DNA of 58,070 nt from a virus, in IMG/VR virus record IMGVR_UViG_3300037508_001223, positions 1 to 58,070 of that record; one strand, given 5' to 3'. A program made the translations under genes and the position numbers. The notes under the pieces are model-generated. The model ran no database searches, was not told the origin of the DNA, and saw nothing but the letters and a program-made list of their open reading frames with translations. Position 1 is the stretch's first letter; every line of letters starts with the position of its first letter. Shown here piece by piece: positions 24,472-31,937 of this stretch.

Positions 24472-25101
24472 ATGGACGCTCGTATCTACAAGGGCAGTTT
24501 TGGCGTTGGTTCGGTTACGGCTACGGCGGGGACCGCTTTCACGGCTGTGATCCCTCCGGGTGGTTCTCGGGAGAAGACGCGGATCACCAAGCTGGCTTAC
24601 AATTCCGGCGGTACTGCCCACGCCTTGAACATCTTGAAGTGCCAGCATAAAACTGCGGCTACTTCGAATGCTGCCGCTTCCCAAGCGGACATCGTTCTTG
24701 ACGATGTGGCAACCGTGAACGAGATGGACGGTGGGGCGACCACGGAGACGTTGGCCGGTAGCGATTGGCTTGTCATCAAGCACGCCGATGGCAGCTTTGG
24801 TGCCTACTCCGTCTCTTCGATCTCCGGTTCCACGGTGACGTTGGCCTCGAACTTGGTCAAAGCGGTCGAGGCGGGCGCTCCGGTCTACAAGATGTACGAA
24901 ACGTCCCGTCCGGCTTCGGGCAAGGGTTTCGCGGCCCAGGTGCTTCGTCCCACGGTTTCCGTGACGACCACGTTTGGCTCGGAGAACGTGGAAGCGGCGG
25001 TGGCTGTGAGCAACTTCGGGGAGCCTTTGCTCCTCCACAGCGACAATGCCACGGCTGCTGGTACTTTGCTCTACGCCCAAGGCGTCTACTCGACCATCTA
25101 A
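24472..25101 (+). CDS. Virion-type beta protein, 209 aa
   Basis: A protein of 209 residues, Ala/Thr/Ser/Gly-rich with alternating beta-strand pattern (MDARIYKGSFGVGSVTATAGTAFTAVIPPGG; TAAGTLLYAQGVYSTI). No signal peptide or catalytic motif. This composition fits a decoration, fibre or minor virion protein. Its codon use is GC-rich and optimised-looking, and expression seems controlled by the structured leader directly upstream. It is isolated from the main structural operons. Confidence 0.5.
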   Translation: MDARIYKGSFGVGSVTATAGTAFTAVIPPGGSREKTRITKLAYNSGGTAHALNILKCQHKTAATSNAAASQADIVLDDVATVNEMDGGATTETLAGSDWLVIKHADGSFGAYSVSSISGSTVTLASNLVKAVEAGAPVYKMYETSRPASGKGFAAQVLRPTVSVTTTFGSENVEAAVAVSNFGEPLLLHSDNATAAGTLLYAQGVYSTI

Positions 25102-25111
25102 GGAACTGGGT

Positions 25112-25276
25112 ATGCACTGTCGTAAAAGCAAAGCGGGTCGTCGTCAGCTCATCAAGCATGAAGAGACCCGCTACAACGCGGGGCAAGCCAAGAAGCATCT
25201 GAAGCATCACAAGGGAACCAAGATGCTGAAGAAGCAAATCGAAGCTCAAAAAGAGCGTACCGAAAAGGAAGACTAA
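25112..25276 (+). CDS. Small basic protein, 54 aa
   Basis: It starts with ATG at 25112 after AAGGAACTG and is predicted as a Lys/Arg/His-rich helical peptide (MHCRKSKAGRRQLIKHEETRYNAGQAKKHLKHHKG). First of a run of five small basic proteins that are closely spaced and clearly co-transcribed. Nucleic-acid binding is likely from charge alone. Confidence 0.55.
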   Translation: MHCRKSKAGRRQLIKHEETRYNAGQAKKHLKHHKGTKMLKKQIEAQKERTEKED

Positions 25277-25277
25277 T

Positions 25278-25826
25278 ATGGCTTCTCGAAAAGTACAGGC
25301 AAAGATAGTTAGGATGCTACAAGGAAAAGTCGCTGGTTACTACGATCGAAAAAAATATCCTGCTTTACGGTCTGCACACAACAAACAGGCTAAAGACTAT
25401 CTGCAAACTACGAAAAGCAGAGTTCCCAAAACTAAGTCATTAGCACGACGATTGCTAGACAAAGGTCGAAAAATAATCGGTCTGCCCGATAAAGACACTG
25501 TAATTAAGGAAAATCGTAGCGATACTGCCAGACATATAAAATCGTCTAAAAATTTAGCAAAGTCGGAGGCTAAGTTTAAGAAAACCATGGCTAGGGTGTC
25601 CGCCTGGGAAGCTAGGATAGCTCGACATTCTGAAAAAAGAAATGAAATTTCTTCACAACGGTCAGCTAGAATTGCTAAAGGTTTTGAACCCAGTAAGGCT
25701 TACAAAAGAAAAATGGCAAAAATACTAGGTCGAAAACCTACTGAACCTAGTTCTAAGCCCCTTGAAAGAAAAACTGCGGTAAAAGCTAAGCCTTCTCAAA
25801 AGGCTAAGCGAATGGGTATGAAATAG
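25278..25826 (+). CDS. Basic protein of MASRKVQAKI family, 182 aa
   Basis: A very Lys/Arg-rich protein of 182 residues, likely helical and disordered. It opens with MASRKVQAKIVRMLQGK, almost identical to the protein at 25844 (MASRKVQAKIARLLQDK). The DNA around both starts is also nearly identical, which points to a recent duplication or gene conversion of the 5' ends. A DNA-condensing or virion-packaged role is inferred from charge, gene clustering and duplication. Confidence 0.6.
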   Translation: MASRKVQAKIVRMLQGKVAGYYDRKKYPALRSAHNKQAKDYLQTTKSRVPKTKSLARRLLDKGRKIIGLPDKDTVIKENRSDTARHIKSSKNLAKSEAKFKKTMARVSAWEARIARHSEKRNEISSQRSARIAKGFEPSKAYKRKMAKILGRKPTEPSSKPLERKTAVKAKPSQKAKRMGMK

Positions 25827-25843
25827 CAAAAAAGAAGGCTAAT

Positions 25844-26146
25844 ATGGCTTCTCGAAAAGTACAGGCAAAGATTGCCAGACTCTTGCAAGACAAGACTCTA
25901 GGCGCTCGTTATCGAAAGACTAACGAGATGGGTTATCGAACCCGTCAAAATAAAGCCGCCAAGAACTACTTGAAGGCTACCAAGACCAGTCCTGTAATGG
26001 CGGCTACTGAAAAAGGCGGTAACATCCGCAAAAAAGCCGCCCAAGACATTAAGAGTATGCGATACGCCCACGCTAGGAACCGTGCGCATCAAAAGGCTGG
26101 TGTTGGCTTTGGGGCTGGCGAATACAAGTCTCCCATGCGAGGGTAG
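25844..26146 (+). CDS. Basic protein of MASRKVQAKI family, 100 aa
   Basis: Paralogue of the protein at 25278 in its first 17 residues and diverged after that (TRQNKAAKNYLKATKTSPVMAA). It is Lys/Arg-rich and lacks hydrophobic segments. The shared N-terminus with different bodies could be a targeting or capsid-entry signal, though that is inference. Confidence 0.6.
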   Translation: MASRKVQAKIARLLQDKTLGARYRKTNEMGYRTRQNKAAKNYLKATKTSPVMAATEKGGNIRKKAAQDIKSMRYAHARNRAHQKAGVGFGAGEYKSPMRG

Positions 26147-26150
26147 TTAA

Positions 26151-26789
26151 ATGGATCGAAAAGTAGCCCTAAACGCTCATCTTGATAGGTTGAATCGAGG
26201 TGAAGCTCGGAAAGTTCAAGCTGCTAAAAAAGCAGGCGGAAGCTACACCCCAAAGAAGTTCAAAATCACCTCCGCCAAAGAAGCCAAAAAGAACCCGGAA
26301 CATGTTGTTCTAAACTTAGGGTCTAAAACCAAGACAGGTTACAAAACCCAGTTAGGTAAAGGCGCTAAGCTACTGCGAGGGCAAAAAGTAGCTCCAAATA
26401 TCAAAACTTCTGGTCAAACACAAAGAAAAATCAAAGCCATTCAGAAGCACAAAGAAAAAGGGCTTACTTACACTTCTCGGGACAGTGGCCATGCCCATAT
26501 TGATAGACATCTTACCTTAAAAAATATGGGTAAGAAAGTATCGTACAAAAAAACACTTCACGAAGCTACTAGGCACTTGAAAAGCGGATTAAAGTATAAC
26601 TATCGAGGCAAAGATAGCTTGAAGAGCACTCAAAAAGCTAGACTTCGCAGAAAAAACTTCGTCGCCAAAGCTGCTGGAAAAGCGAAAAAAATACCTAATA
26701 GTATTTTTGGGGACATTAAACGATTTACCAATAATCTTAGACGCGATGTAGGGCTTGATAGCTATGACCCAAAAAGATACTATGAATGA
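26151..26789 (+). CDS. Basic protein, 212 aa
   Basis: A Lys/Arg-rich protein of 212 residues (MDRKVALNAHLDRLNRGEARKVQAAKKAGG). The region FVAKAAGKAKKIPNSIFGDIKRF repeats the KAA.KAKKI motif of the protein at 23961. It is spaced four bases from the previous gene. Its likely role is nucleic-acid binding; no family recognised. Confidence 0.6.
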   Translation: MDRKVALNAHLDRLNRGEARKVQAAKKAGGSYTPKKFKITSAKEAKKNPEHVVLNLGSKTKTGYKTQLGKGAKLLRGQKVAPNIKTSGQTQRKIKAIQKHKEKGLTYTSRDSGHAHIDRHLTLKNMGKKVSYKKTLHEATRHLKSGLKYNYRGKDSLKSTQKARLRRKNFVAKAAGKAKKIPNSIFGDIKRFTNNLRRDVGLDSYDPKRYYE

Positions 26790-26835
26790 CGCTATCCTCC
26801 AGGGTATTAATAATAAACTTAAATAGGTACAAGCC

Positions 26836-27108
26836 ATGAGTAGAGGATCTTCCTATCTTCGCCGTCTCAACGCCCAAGCAAAGAAGTCCAAGGGCGGTGC
26901 GGGCAAGAACCCACATGCTGTGGCTTTAGGCAGCAAGGGTGGTCGCCTTGGCGGACCTGCCCGTGCCAGAGCCTTGTCCAAGAAGCGACGTACCGAGATT
27001 GCGGTAATGGGCGGCAAGGCACGGCAAGGGGCTTACGAAGGCAACGTCCGAGGCTCCTCGGAGCGTAAAGCCGCCCGCAAACGATTCAAGCAGACAGGGA
27101 AGCAGTAG
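26836..27108 (+). CDS. KGG-type basic protein, 90 aa
   Basis: A 90-residue basic protein with ALGSKGGRLGGPARARALSKKRRTEIAVMGGKARQ, a pattern known from widespread small bacterial and phage proteins containing SKGGR.GG...A..LS..RR.EIA. It was probably captured as a histone-like or nucleic-acid-binding protein. RBS (AGGTAC...AAGCC) is weak. Confidence 0.6.
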   Translation: MSRGSSYLRRLNAQAKKSKGGAGKNPHAVALGSKGGRLGGPARARALSKKRRTEIAVMGGKARQGAYEGNVRGSSERKAARKRFKQTGKQ

Positions 27109-27110
27109 CC

Positions 27111-27392
27111 ATGGACCGCAAGCCTTACAAGGGATTCAACCCACGCAAGAATCATCCTGAAGGCGGGCTAAAGCCTAGCTACGCCAAGAAGCTTGGAATT
27201 CATGCGGGAGTTGAAACCAAAAGGGAAGCGGAGCGTAAGGGAGGAGTCAAGAATCTCTCCCCCAAGACAGCGGCCAGGAGGAAGTCATTCTGTGCTCGTA
27301 TGAAGGGGATGAAAGCCAAGAACACCTCGGCCAAGACAGCCAACGACCCCAACAGCAAGATCAACGCATCCTTACGGGTGTGGAAGTGCTAG
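27111..27392 (+). CDS. DUF6321-like viral basic protein, 93 aa
   Basis: The C-terminus, RRKSFCARMKGMKAKN...NDPNSKINASLRVWKC, matches a family found in phages and large viruses (DUF6321), with the signature RRKSFCARM and a terminal LR.W.C. The preceding GGVKNLSPKTAA also fits. It closes the basic gene run, which is followed by repeats and a strong terminator. A virion or DNA-binding role has been suggested for such proteins only by context. Confidence 0.7.
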   Translation: MDRKPYKGFNPRKNHPEGGLKPSYAKKLGIHAGVETKREAERKGGVKNLSPKTAARRKSFCARMKGMKAKNTSAKTANDPNSKINASLRVWKC

Positions 27393-27435
27393 CTTGAGCG
27401 GTCAAGCTCGGATCACCTTGAGCGGTCAAGCTCGG
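27393..27435. repeat. Tandem palindromic 19-bp repeats
   Basis: CTTGAGCGGTCAAGCTCGG occurs at 27393-27411 and 27417-27435 (24-bp period). The core CTTGA-GCGG-TCAAG is an inverted repeat. A perfect palindromic relative lies at 37666-37685, 10 kb away. Confidence 0.85.
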
Positions 27436-27458
27436 TAGCCATCCCGCCCGCCCTCATA

Positions 27459-27490
27459 CAGCCTTGGACTTTCCAGGGCTGTTTCTATTT
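27459..27490 (+). terminator. Intrinsic terminator after basic protein operon
   Basis: CAGCCTTGGA pairs with TCCAGGGCTG over 10 bp (one G-U) with a 3-base loop, followed by TTTCTATTT. Confidence 0.8.
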
Positions 27491-27613
27491 GCATAGGTAT
27501 GCGTATTCCCATACATACCTATTCCAGTATGTTCTCTCTTTCTTCTTCCTTTTCCCTCGTCATACACACAATTATACAGATCCGATTTTCGAGGTCAAGG
27601 CCACGTCGCCTTT

Positions 27614-27630
27614 TTCTCCCAGAAAATAAT
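27614..27630 (+). repeat. Dispersed phage motif copy
   Basis: TTCTCCCAGAAAATAAT, intergenic, 15 bases upstream of the -35 box at 27646. Confidence 0.8.
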
Positions 27631-27645
27631 TTTCTTAGTCTATAG

Positions 27646-27673
27646 TTGACAGCAACAAGACTCCGAATAGAAT
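27646..27673 (+). promoter_or_regulatory. Sigma70-like promoter
   Basis: TTGACA at 27646, 16-base spacer, TAGAAT at 27668, driving the helicase gene at 27710. Confidence 0.7.
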
Positions 27674-27709
27674 TTGGACATCGCAACCAATTCTACCTAG
27701 GAGCTTAAC

Positions 27710-29230
27710 ATGCCACACTTGTCCATTCGAGCCGCTGCCGGTACTGGGAAGACCACGACGATCGTGGAAGGAAGTAAAGTAGCTTTGGGTCTTGGATCGT
27801 CCTTGGTCCCGAGCACGCAGCAGGCGGCTGTCTGGGACGCTATGCGAGAGATTATCCGCCCTGGCAGCAGCGTTCGGTTCATGGCCTTCAACGCCTCAAT
27901 CGCCAAAGAACTGGGACATCGTCTTCCTTCGGGAATGCAGTCTTCCACGTTCCATTCGTTTGGCTTTTCGGTACTCCGCCAAGCTAAGCGTAGCGTGAAA
28001 CTGCAAGAGGATCGTGTTGGTATCCTGCTCAATAAGGTATTCCGCATCGACTTCGTGAAACAACCCGAGTTGTTCTACGGTCTCCGGGATCTGGTGTCCT
28101 TGGTAAAGGTCAGCCTAGCCGACTGGCATGACACGGAAACCTTGCTCGACCTAATCGAGTGGCATTCCATCGCCCTTAATGGTAGCACCCAGACAGCTCT
28201 CAAACTTCTGCCCGAAGTGATGGAGCATTGCTACGATTGCCCGGACAATCTCATCGACTTCGATGATATGGTCTGGCTACCGGTGGTTCGGCAGATGACG
28301 ATTCCTCAAACGGACGTTCTCCTGGTGGACGAACGCCAAGACTTGAACCGAGTACAGCAGGAATTGTGCTTCCGTGCGGGCGGAACATTGATCGGTGTGG
28401 GCGATCCACGCCAAGCGATTTACGGATTTGCTGGTGCGGACGCGGGAGCCTTCCAGAACTTGTCCGATCGTCTCGCCGCCACTTCCCAAGGGTTGGTCGA
28501 ACTCCCCCTTATGCAAACTCGTCGTTGTCCCAAGAAGGTAGTCGCCAGCGTGAAGCATATCGTGCCCGACTTCGAGGCCCTTCCCGAAGCCCCGGAAGGG
28601 GTGTACGAATCTGGAATCTCCCACAACACCCTTCTGGGAGACAAGCCGCATCCAACGCTCGGCTCTCCACAAGCTGGGGACATGATCCTGTGCCGAACCA
28701 ACGCTCCACTAATCTCGCTGTGCTACGGACTGCTGGCACGCGACATTCCAGCCGCGATCCAAGGACGTAAGATCGGCACTGGCCTACAAGCCCTAGTGAA
28801 GAAAAGCAAAGCCACAACGATTCCCGAATTCGTCACTTGGATCGACCGGTACGAGCAAACCGAGATGGACCGTCTACTGGCCCGCAAGAACCCCAGCGCT
28901 TCGAGCCAGCAAGCCTTGGAAGACAAGGTTGCCTGTCTCCACGCTATGACCAGCGGACAGCGTTCCATCAGTGAACTAATGGCCCGAATCGACCGTCTGT
29001 TCTCCGACAACGCCAAGTCCAACCAGATCCGCCTGTCGAGCGTCCACAAAGCGAAGGGGCTGGAGGCTGACCGAGTGTGGATTGCCTGTAGCGACAAAGT
29101 ACCCACTTGGGCTAAGCAGTCCTGGGAAAAGGAGCAGGAAGCCAACCTAATCTACGTTGCCCGCACTCGTGCCAAGCAGCAACTGGCCCTCTGCCTCAGT
29201 CCCGCCGAAAAGGGGCTAGAAACCGCCTAG
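27710..29230 (+). CDS. UvrD/PcrA-like superfamily 1 helicase
   Basis: A protein of 506 residues. Motif I RAAAGTGKTTTI lies at about residues 7-16, motif II LLVDERQDLN at about 204-213 (DERQ, where DEAQ or DEXQ is usual), motif III GDPRQAIYGFAGA, motif V SSVHKAKGLEADRVW and motif VI YVARTRAKQQLAL. It is compact for the family and lacks the extended 1B/2B insertions, as in phage versions. It likely unwinds DNA 3'-5' in replication or repair. AGGAG precedes the ATG. It ends at a dispersed motif copy. Confidence 0.88.
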   Translation: MPHLSIRAAAGTGKTTTIVEGSKVALGLGSSLVPSTQQAAVWDAMREIIRPGSSVRFMAFNASIAKELGHRLPSGMQSSTFHSFGFSVLRQAKRSVKLQEDRVGILLNKVFRIDFVKQPELFYGLRDLVSLVKVSLADWHDTETLLDLIEWHSIALNGSTQTALKLLPEVMEHCYDCPDNLIDFDDMVWLPVVRQMTIPQTDVLLVDERQDLNRVQQELCFRAGGTLIGVGDPRQAIYGFAGADAGAFQNLSDRLAATSQGLVELPLMQTRRCPKKVVASVKHIVPDFEALPEAPEGVYESGISHNTLLGDKPHPTLGSPQAGDMILCRTNAPLISLCYGLLARDIPAAIQGRKIGTGLQALVKKSKATTIPEFVTWIDRYEQTEMDRLLARKNPSASSQQALEDKVACLHAMTSGQRSISELMARIDRLFSDNAKSNQIRLSSVHKAKGLEADRVWIACSDKVPTWAKQSWEKEQEANLIYVARTRAKQQLALCLSPAEKGLETA

Positions 29231-29250
29231 TCTCTCCCAGAAAAAAATTC
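29231..29250 (+). repeat. Dispersed phage motif copy
   Basis: TCTCTCCCAGAAAAAAATTC begins on the first base after the helicase stop codon. Confidence 0.9.
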
Positions 29251-29278
29251 ACTATCGGGGCTAGACAGTCCCGATAGT
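29251..29278. promoter_or_regulatory. Inverted repeat over a -35 box
   Basis: ACTATCGGG and CCCGATAGT (9 bp) flank GCTAGACAGT, which carries the putative -35 box of the promoter at 29262. It may be an operator or a terminator stem. Confidence 0.55.
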
Positions 29279-29290
29279 CCTTGGTAGATT
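29262..29290 (+). promoter_or_regulatory. Sigma70-like promoter
   Basis: TAGACA at 29262, 17-base spacer, TAGATT at 29285, upstream of the gene at 29340. Confidence 0.45.
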
Positions 29291-29339
29291 TCTTCCATCG
29301 TCAGTGTGACTTCCACTTTTACTGTTAGGAGCATTTTCC

Positions 29340-30497
29340 ATGTCAAATTCAGGTATTATCTTTGTTGACATTCCAGGCTCGAAGAGTCCTCGGCTGTCGG
29401 CGGCTATTGTCCACTTCGACGCGGAGCTGGCCCATGAGTGGCTTTCGTCGAAGAACAAGCGAAATCGGCCATTGTCCCGTGCCCAAGCGAAGAAGTACGC
29501 TGTGGCCATGCTAGGCGAAGAGTGGCAACTTAACGGGGAAGCGATCATCCTCGATGAGAACGAAAATCTGGTCAATGGCCAGCATCGACTCGATGCGGTC
29601 ATTCAAGCCGCCGCTGCTTTGGAACTCGATGGAGGCTCTGGAGACGCTATTAGCGTGCCGATGCTGGTGATCCGAGGTGTGAAGCCAACAGCCTTCGACA
29701 CGTTCGACCAGGGCCGTCCTAGGACGCTTGCTGACGTGTTGGCTGTCAACGAGGAAGATCTGGCTGTGGATCTTGCCGGTGCCTTGCGACTCCTGTGGCT
29801 GCGTCTCCAGGGTGGGAAGATCGCGGGCGGAAAAGCGTTTCGTCACCTGCCCGCCGTCAAGCTTCTTGATGAGCATCCTGGCTTGTCGGAATCGGTGGGA
29901 TTCTTCCGTGGCAACGGCAAGGACCGGCAGGGGCTGGAGAAGGAAACCCGTGAGAATCCCGACTGTGACGCTCGTCTGAGTCGTATTGTGGGGTCTTTGG
30001 CCCATGCCGCCTGTCTCCACTATCTGATGTCGAACGCCAGTCCCGAGGATACGGAATTGCCTACCAAGGTGACTTCGTTCTGGTACGGTCTGGCCTTCGG
30101 CGTGGACGACGATGGAAAGACTCCCCTGCCTGCGGACGATCCCCGTAAGCGGTGCCGTACGGTGCTGCTCAAGAGCGCCAACAGCGAATCGAAGCTGACT
30201 CGGGACGCCAAGATCGGTGTCATTGTGAAAGCATGGAACGCCTTCTACGCCGAGGAAACGCTGAGCCGTTTGTCGGTAGCCAAGGGCGAGTATCCGCGAA
30301 TTGGAGGCATCGACACGAGCGTGGAAGAGGATGCTGCGACCGAGGTCGAGCCGGTTGCACCACCCGCCCCGAAGAAGAAAGCGACCAAACCCCGCAAGTC
30401 CAAAAAAGCCGCCCCTGCCAAAGAAGAGGAAGTGGGAGACGCTTTCGAGAATGAAGACATGGAAGAAAACATGGAAGAAGAACTTGACGTAGTCTAA
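29340..30497 (+). CDS. ParB-like domain protein with charged tail, 385 aa
   Basis: A protein of 385 residues. The N-terminal half has the ParB-like pattern AKKYAVAMLGEEWQLNGEAIILDENENLVNGQHRLDAVIQAAA, where NGQHR is the usual nuclease/CTPase-type signature of phage relatives. A helical domain follows. The C-terminus has an alternating Lys/Ala/Pro tract (PAPKKKATKPRKSKKAAPAK) and a strongly acidic end (EDMEENMEEELDVV). It may bind DNA and modulate transcription or replication; the phage has a second ParB-like protein at 22639. Confidence 0.65.
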   Translation: MSNSGIIFVDIPGSKSPRLSAAIVHFDAELAHEWLSSKNKRNRPLSRAQAKKYAVAMLGEEWQLNGEAIILDENENLVNGQHRLDAVIQAAAALELDGGSGDAISVPMLVIRGVKPTAFDTFDQGRPRTLADVLAVNEEDLAVDLAGALRLLWLRLQGGKIAGGKAFRHLPAVKLLDEHPGLSESVGFFRGNGKDRQGLEKETRENPDCDARLSRIVGSLAHAACLHYLMSNASPEDTELPTKVTSFWYGLAFGVDDDGKTPLPADDPRKRCRTVLLKSANSESKLTRDAKIGVIVKAWNAFYAEETLSRLSVAKGEYPRIGGIDTSVEEDAATEVEPVAPPAPKKKATKPRKSKKAAPAKEEEVGDAFENEDMEENMEEELDVV

Positions 30498-30513
30498 AAC
30501 TATGTCATACTAT
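30484..30513 (+). promoter_or_regulatory. Sigma70-like promoter
   Basis: TTGACG at 30484, 18-base spacer, TACTAT at 30508, overlapping the 3' end of the previous gene. Confidence 0.45.
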
Positions 30514-30520
30514 AGTACAA

Positions 30521-30543
30521 GCCTACCACACTTCGTGGTAGGC
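30521..30543 (+). terminator. Hairpin in leader or terminator
   Basis: GCCTACCAC and GTGGTAGGC form a 9-bp stem with loop ACTTC. No U-run follows, so it may be a leader element just downstream of the promoter at 30484. Confidence 0.45.
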
Positions 30544-30565
30544 ACATCAACCAGGAACCCCTCCC

Positions 30566-31063
30566 GTGAAAGAAGATCTTATGTGGCTGCTTGAAAACTC
30601 GGAAATCATCTTGGGCGTCTTTGGCTTTACGATCGTAGCCCAGTTCATCCTGCACATCCTGCTCAAGAATCTTGTGGCATGGTTTCGAAAGGCGGCGGAA
30701 CCCGATCCCGTTCCCGACCAGGAGGAAGATCCTTGGGGAGACGCCAAGGAACCGGAAGAACCCTCAGACGACCAGGACTTCCCGCCTCTGACCGAGGAGG
30801 ACTTCCCGCCCGAGGATGTCATCGCTCTCCAGGACAAGCCTACTTCAGAAGAAGGTCCACGATTCGTCCCAGTCCTTAACATGGTATGGGACAAACAGAC
30901 AAACATGTACGCGGGCTTTCCTTCTGATGAGTACGTAAAAAAAGCCTGTGACGCACTGAACCAAGATAGAAATTATGCAGAAGACTTTTATTGGAGACCG
31001 GCTACTGACAACTACGTGGTTACTCAACTGAAAGACCAAGTACGCTTGGAAGTTACCAAGTAA
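30566..31063 (+). CDS. Membrane-anchored acidic protein, 165 aa
   Basis: It begins with GTG after AGGAACCCC. Residues 8-33 form one membrane helix (SEIILGVFGFTIVAQFILHILLKN), followed by an acidic Pro/Glu/Asp-rich segment (EEDPWGDAKEPEEPSDDQDFPPL) and a soluble C-terminal domain (VWDKQTNMYAGFPSDEYVKKACDALN). Likely an inner-membrane protein with a cytoplasmic domain; no function recognised. Confidence 0.6.
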   Translation: MKEDLMWLLENSEIILGVFGFTIVAQFILHILLKNLVAWFRKAAEPDPVPDQEEDPWGDAKEPEEPSDDQDFPPLTEEDFPPEDVIALQDKPTSEEGPRFVPVLNMVWDKQTNMYAGFPSDEYVKKACDALNQDRNYAEDFYWRPATDNYVVTQLKDQVRLEVTK

Positions 31064-31076
31064 CCGTATCTACACT

Positions 31077-31163
31077 GCGGTGGGAGGTGGGCAGGGCTTA
31101 ACCTCCCCGTAAGACCGATCGGGCAAGTTGTCATCGTTCTTGCCTGAGCCTCCCGCCGCTTTT
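31077..31163 (+). ncRNA. Structured leader or terminator with U-run
   Basis: GCGGTGGGAGG (31077-31087) pairs with CCTCCCGCCGC (31149-31159) over 11 bp (one G-U), followed by TTTT. Inside, GGCAAG/CTTGCC forms a hairpin. It lies between two genes and could be a terminator, an attenuator or a small RNA end. Confidence 0.5.
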
Positions 31164-31179
31164 CCTTTGGAGCCACATC

Positions 31180-31479
31180 ATGCCTATTGACGTTATGCGT
31201 AACTACGACCGCCTGTTCGTTCACGGGCGGTTGAAACCCGAATCCACAGAGTTACTGCAACTCATCGAGTCTATGCCGTACGACCGGTGCTGGTCGGCTA
31301 GGGAGTTCGTCCAATACGTCCAAGACTCTCGCACTGGCGAGAATCCGGCCCTATGGAACTTTGTCTGCGTGTTGGAGCACGCCTGGATGACGGGCATGAT
31401 CTGGTCGGTATCCTCGGACGATTGTCCAGCGATGAACCGGCTGTGGTCGAGAAACCCGGATCTAAAAATTGAAGACTAG
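31180..31479 (+). CDS. Hypothetical protein, 99 aa
   Basis: A 99-residue soluble protein (MPIDVMRNYDRLFVHGRLKPESTELLQLIESMPYDRCWSAREFVQYV). TTTGGAGCC precedes the ATG. I do not recognise a family. It is first downstream of the structured leader at 31077. Confidence 0.55.
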   Translation: MPIDVMRNYDRLFVHGRLKPESTELLQLIESMPYDRCWSAREFVQYVQDSRTGENPALWNFVCVLEHAWMTGMIWSVSSDDCPAMNRLWSRNPDLKIED

Positions 31480-31490
31480 AAAATTCTAGT
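31475..31490. promoter_or_regulatory. Inverted repeat upstream of promoter
   Basis: ACTAGAA-AA-TTCTAGT, eight bases upstream of the -35 box at 31499. An operator-like site. Confidence 0.5.
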
Positions 31491-31498
31491 AGTAGCTG

Positions 31499-31527
31499 TT
31501 GACAACCGATACTACTCCCTGTAAGAT
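31499..31527 (+). promoter_or_regulatory. Strong sigma70-like promoter
   Basis: TTGACA at 31499, 17-base spacer, TAAGAT at 31522. Confidence 0.75.
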
Positions 31528-31567
31528 ACCTCCATCGCAACCAACTACCGCTTACCAGGAGCCAGCC

Positions 31568-31759
31568 ATGTCGAACGGCAAAATTGTCAAAGTCGAAGTC
31601 AAGACCCCTGACTTGATGGTGCGTGAGATCCAGAGTTTCATCGACAATACCCGCAAGCTGTATCGGGGCAAAGCGGAGAGTGCTTACATGGCTGGCTATG
31701 AGTACGCCGCGAACAGCATCAGCGACTTGATGGAAGAGATCATTGCCCGCCACACGTAA
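31568..31759 (+). CDS. Small hypothetical protein, 63 aa
   Basis: The ATG at 31568 follows CAGGAGCCAGCC, and a longer form would start before the promoter's transcript start. Helical protein (IVKVEVKTPDLMVREIQSFIDNTRKLYRGKAESAYMAGYEYAANS). Function unknown. Confidence 0.6.
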   Translation: MSNGKIVKVEVKTPDLMVREIQSFIDNTRKLYRGKAESAYMAGYEYAANSISDLMEEIIARHT

Positions 31760-31777
31760 TTTTTTTCTGGGAGAGAA
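31758..31777 (-). repeat. Dispersed phage motif copy, reversed
   Basis: AATTTTTTTCTGGGAGAGAA on + is the motif on the - strand. In this orientation GGGAG acts as the ribosome site of the GTG start at 31780. Confidence 0.85.
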
Positions 31778-31779
31778 CC

Positions 31780-31917
31780 GTGAGCCAAAAGCCGTACTAC
31801 TACAAGATCATCCTCAAGGATGGTACTTATGAGACAGTAGAACACGCTTGGGAAATTGACCTATACATTGGCCCTTGTCCTGATTTAATTGACCGCATCG
31901 AAGTCGTAACCCGTTGA
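31780..31917 (+). CDS. Small hypothetical protein, 45 aa
   Basis: A GTG start six to eight bases after GGGAG of the reversed motif. The protein VSQKPYYYKIILKDGTYETVEHAWEIDLY is 45 residues with beta-strand character. Unknown function, supported by tight spacing and a good ribosome site. Confidence 0.5.
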   Translation: MSQKPYYYKIILKDGTYETVEHAWEIDLYIGPCPDLIDRIEVVTR

Positions 31918-31937
31918 TCCTTATATGGAGCCTTGCC

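Larger units (their letters stand above)
27393..27709 (+). other. 317-bp intergenic region with repeats, terminator and promoter
   Basis: No gene. It contains two 19-bp direct repeats with a palindromic core (27393-27411 and 27417-27435), an intrinsic terminator (27459-27490), an inverted repeat ATAGGTATG/CATACCTAT (27493-27501 with 27514-27522), a dispersed motif copy (27614-27630) and a promoter (27646-27673). Confidence 0.75.

Noticed and set aside
31758-31777. Dispersed motif as a simple ribosome site
   Set aside because: Only two copies (31758 and 42204) serve that purpose in reverse; the majority point the other way, far from starts.
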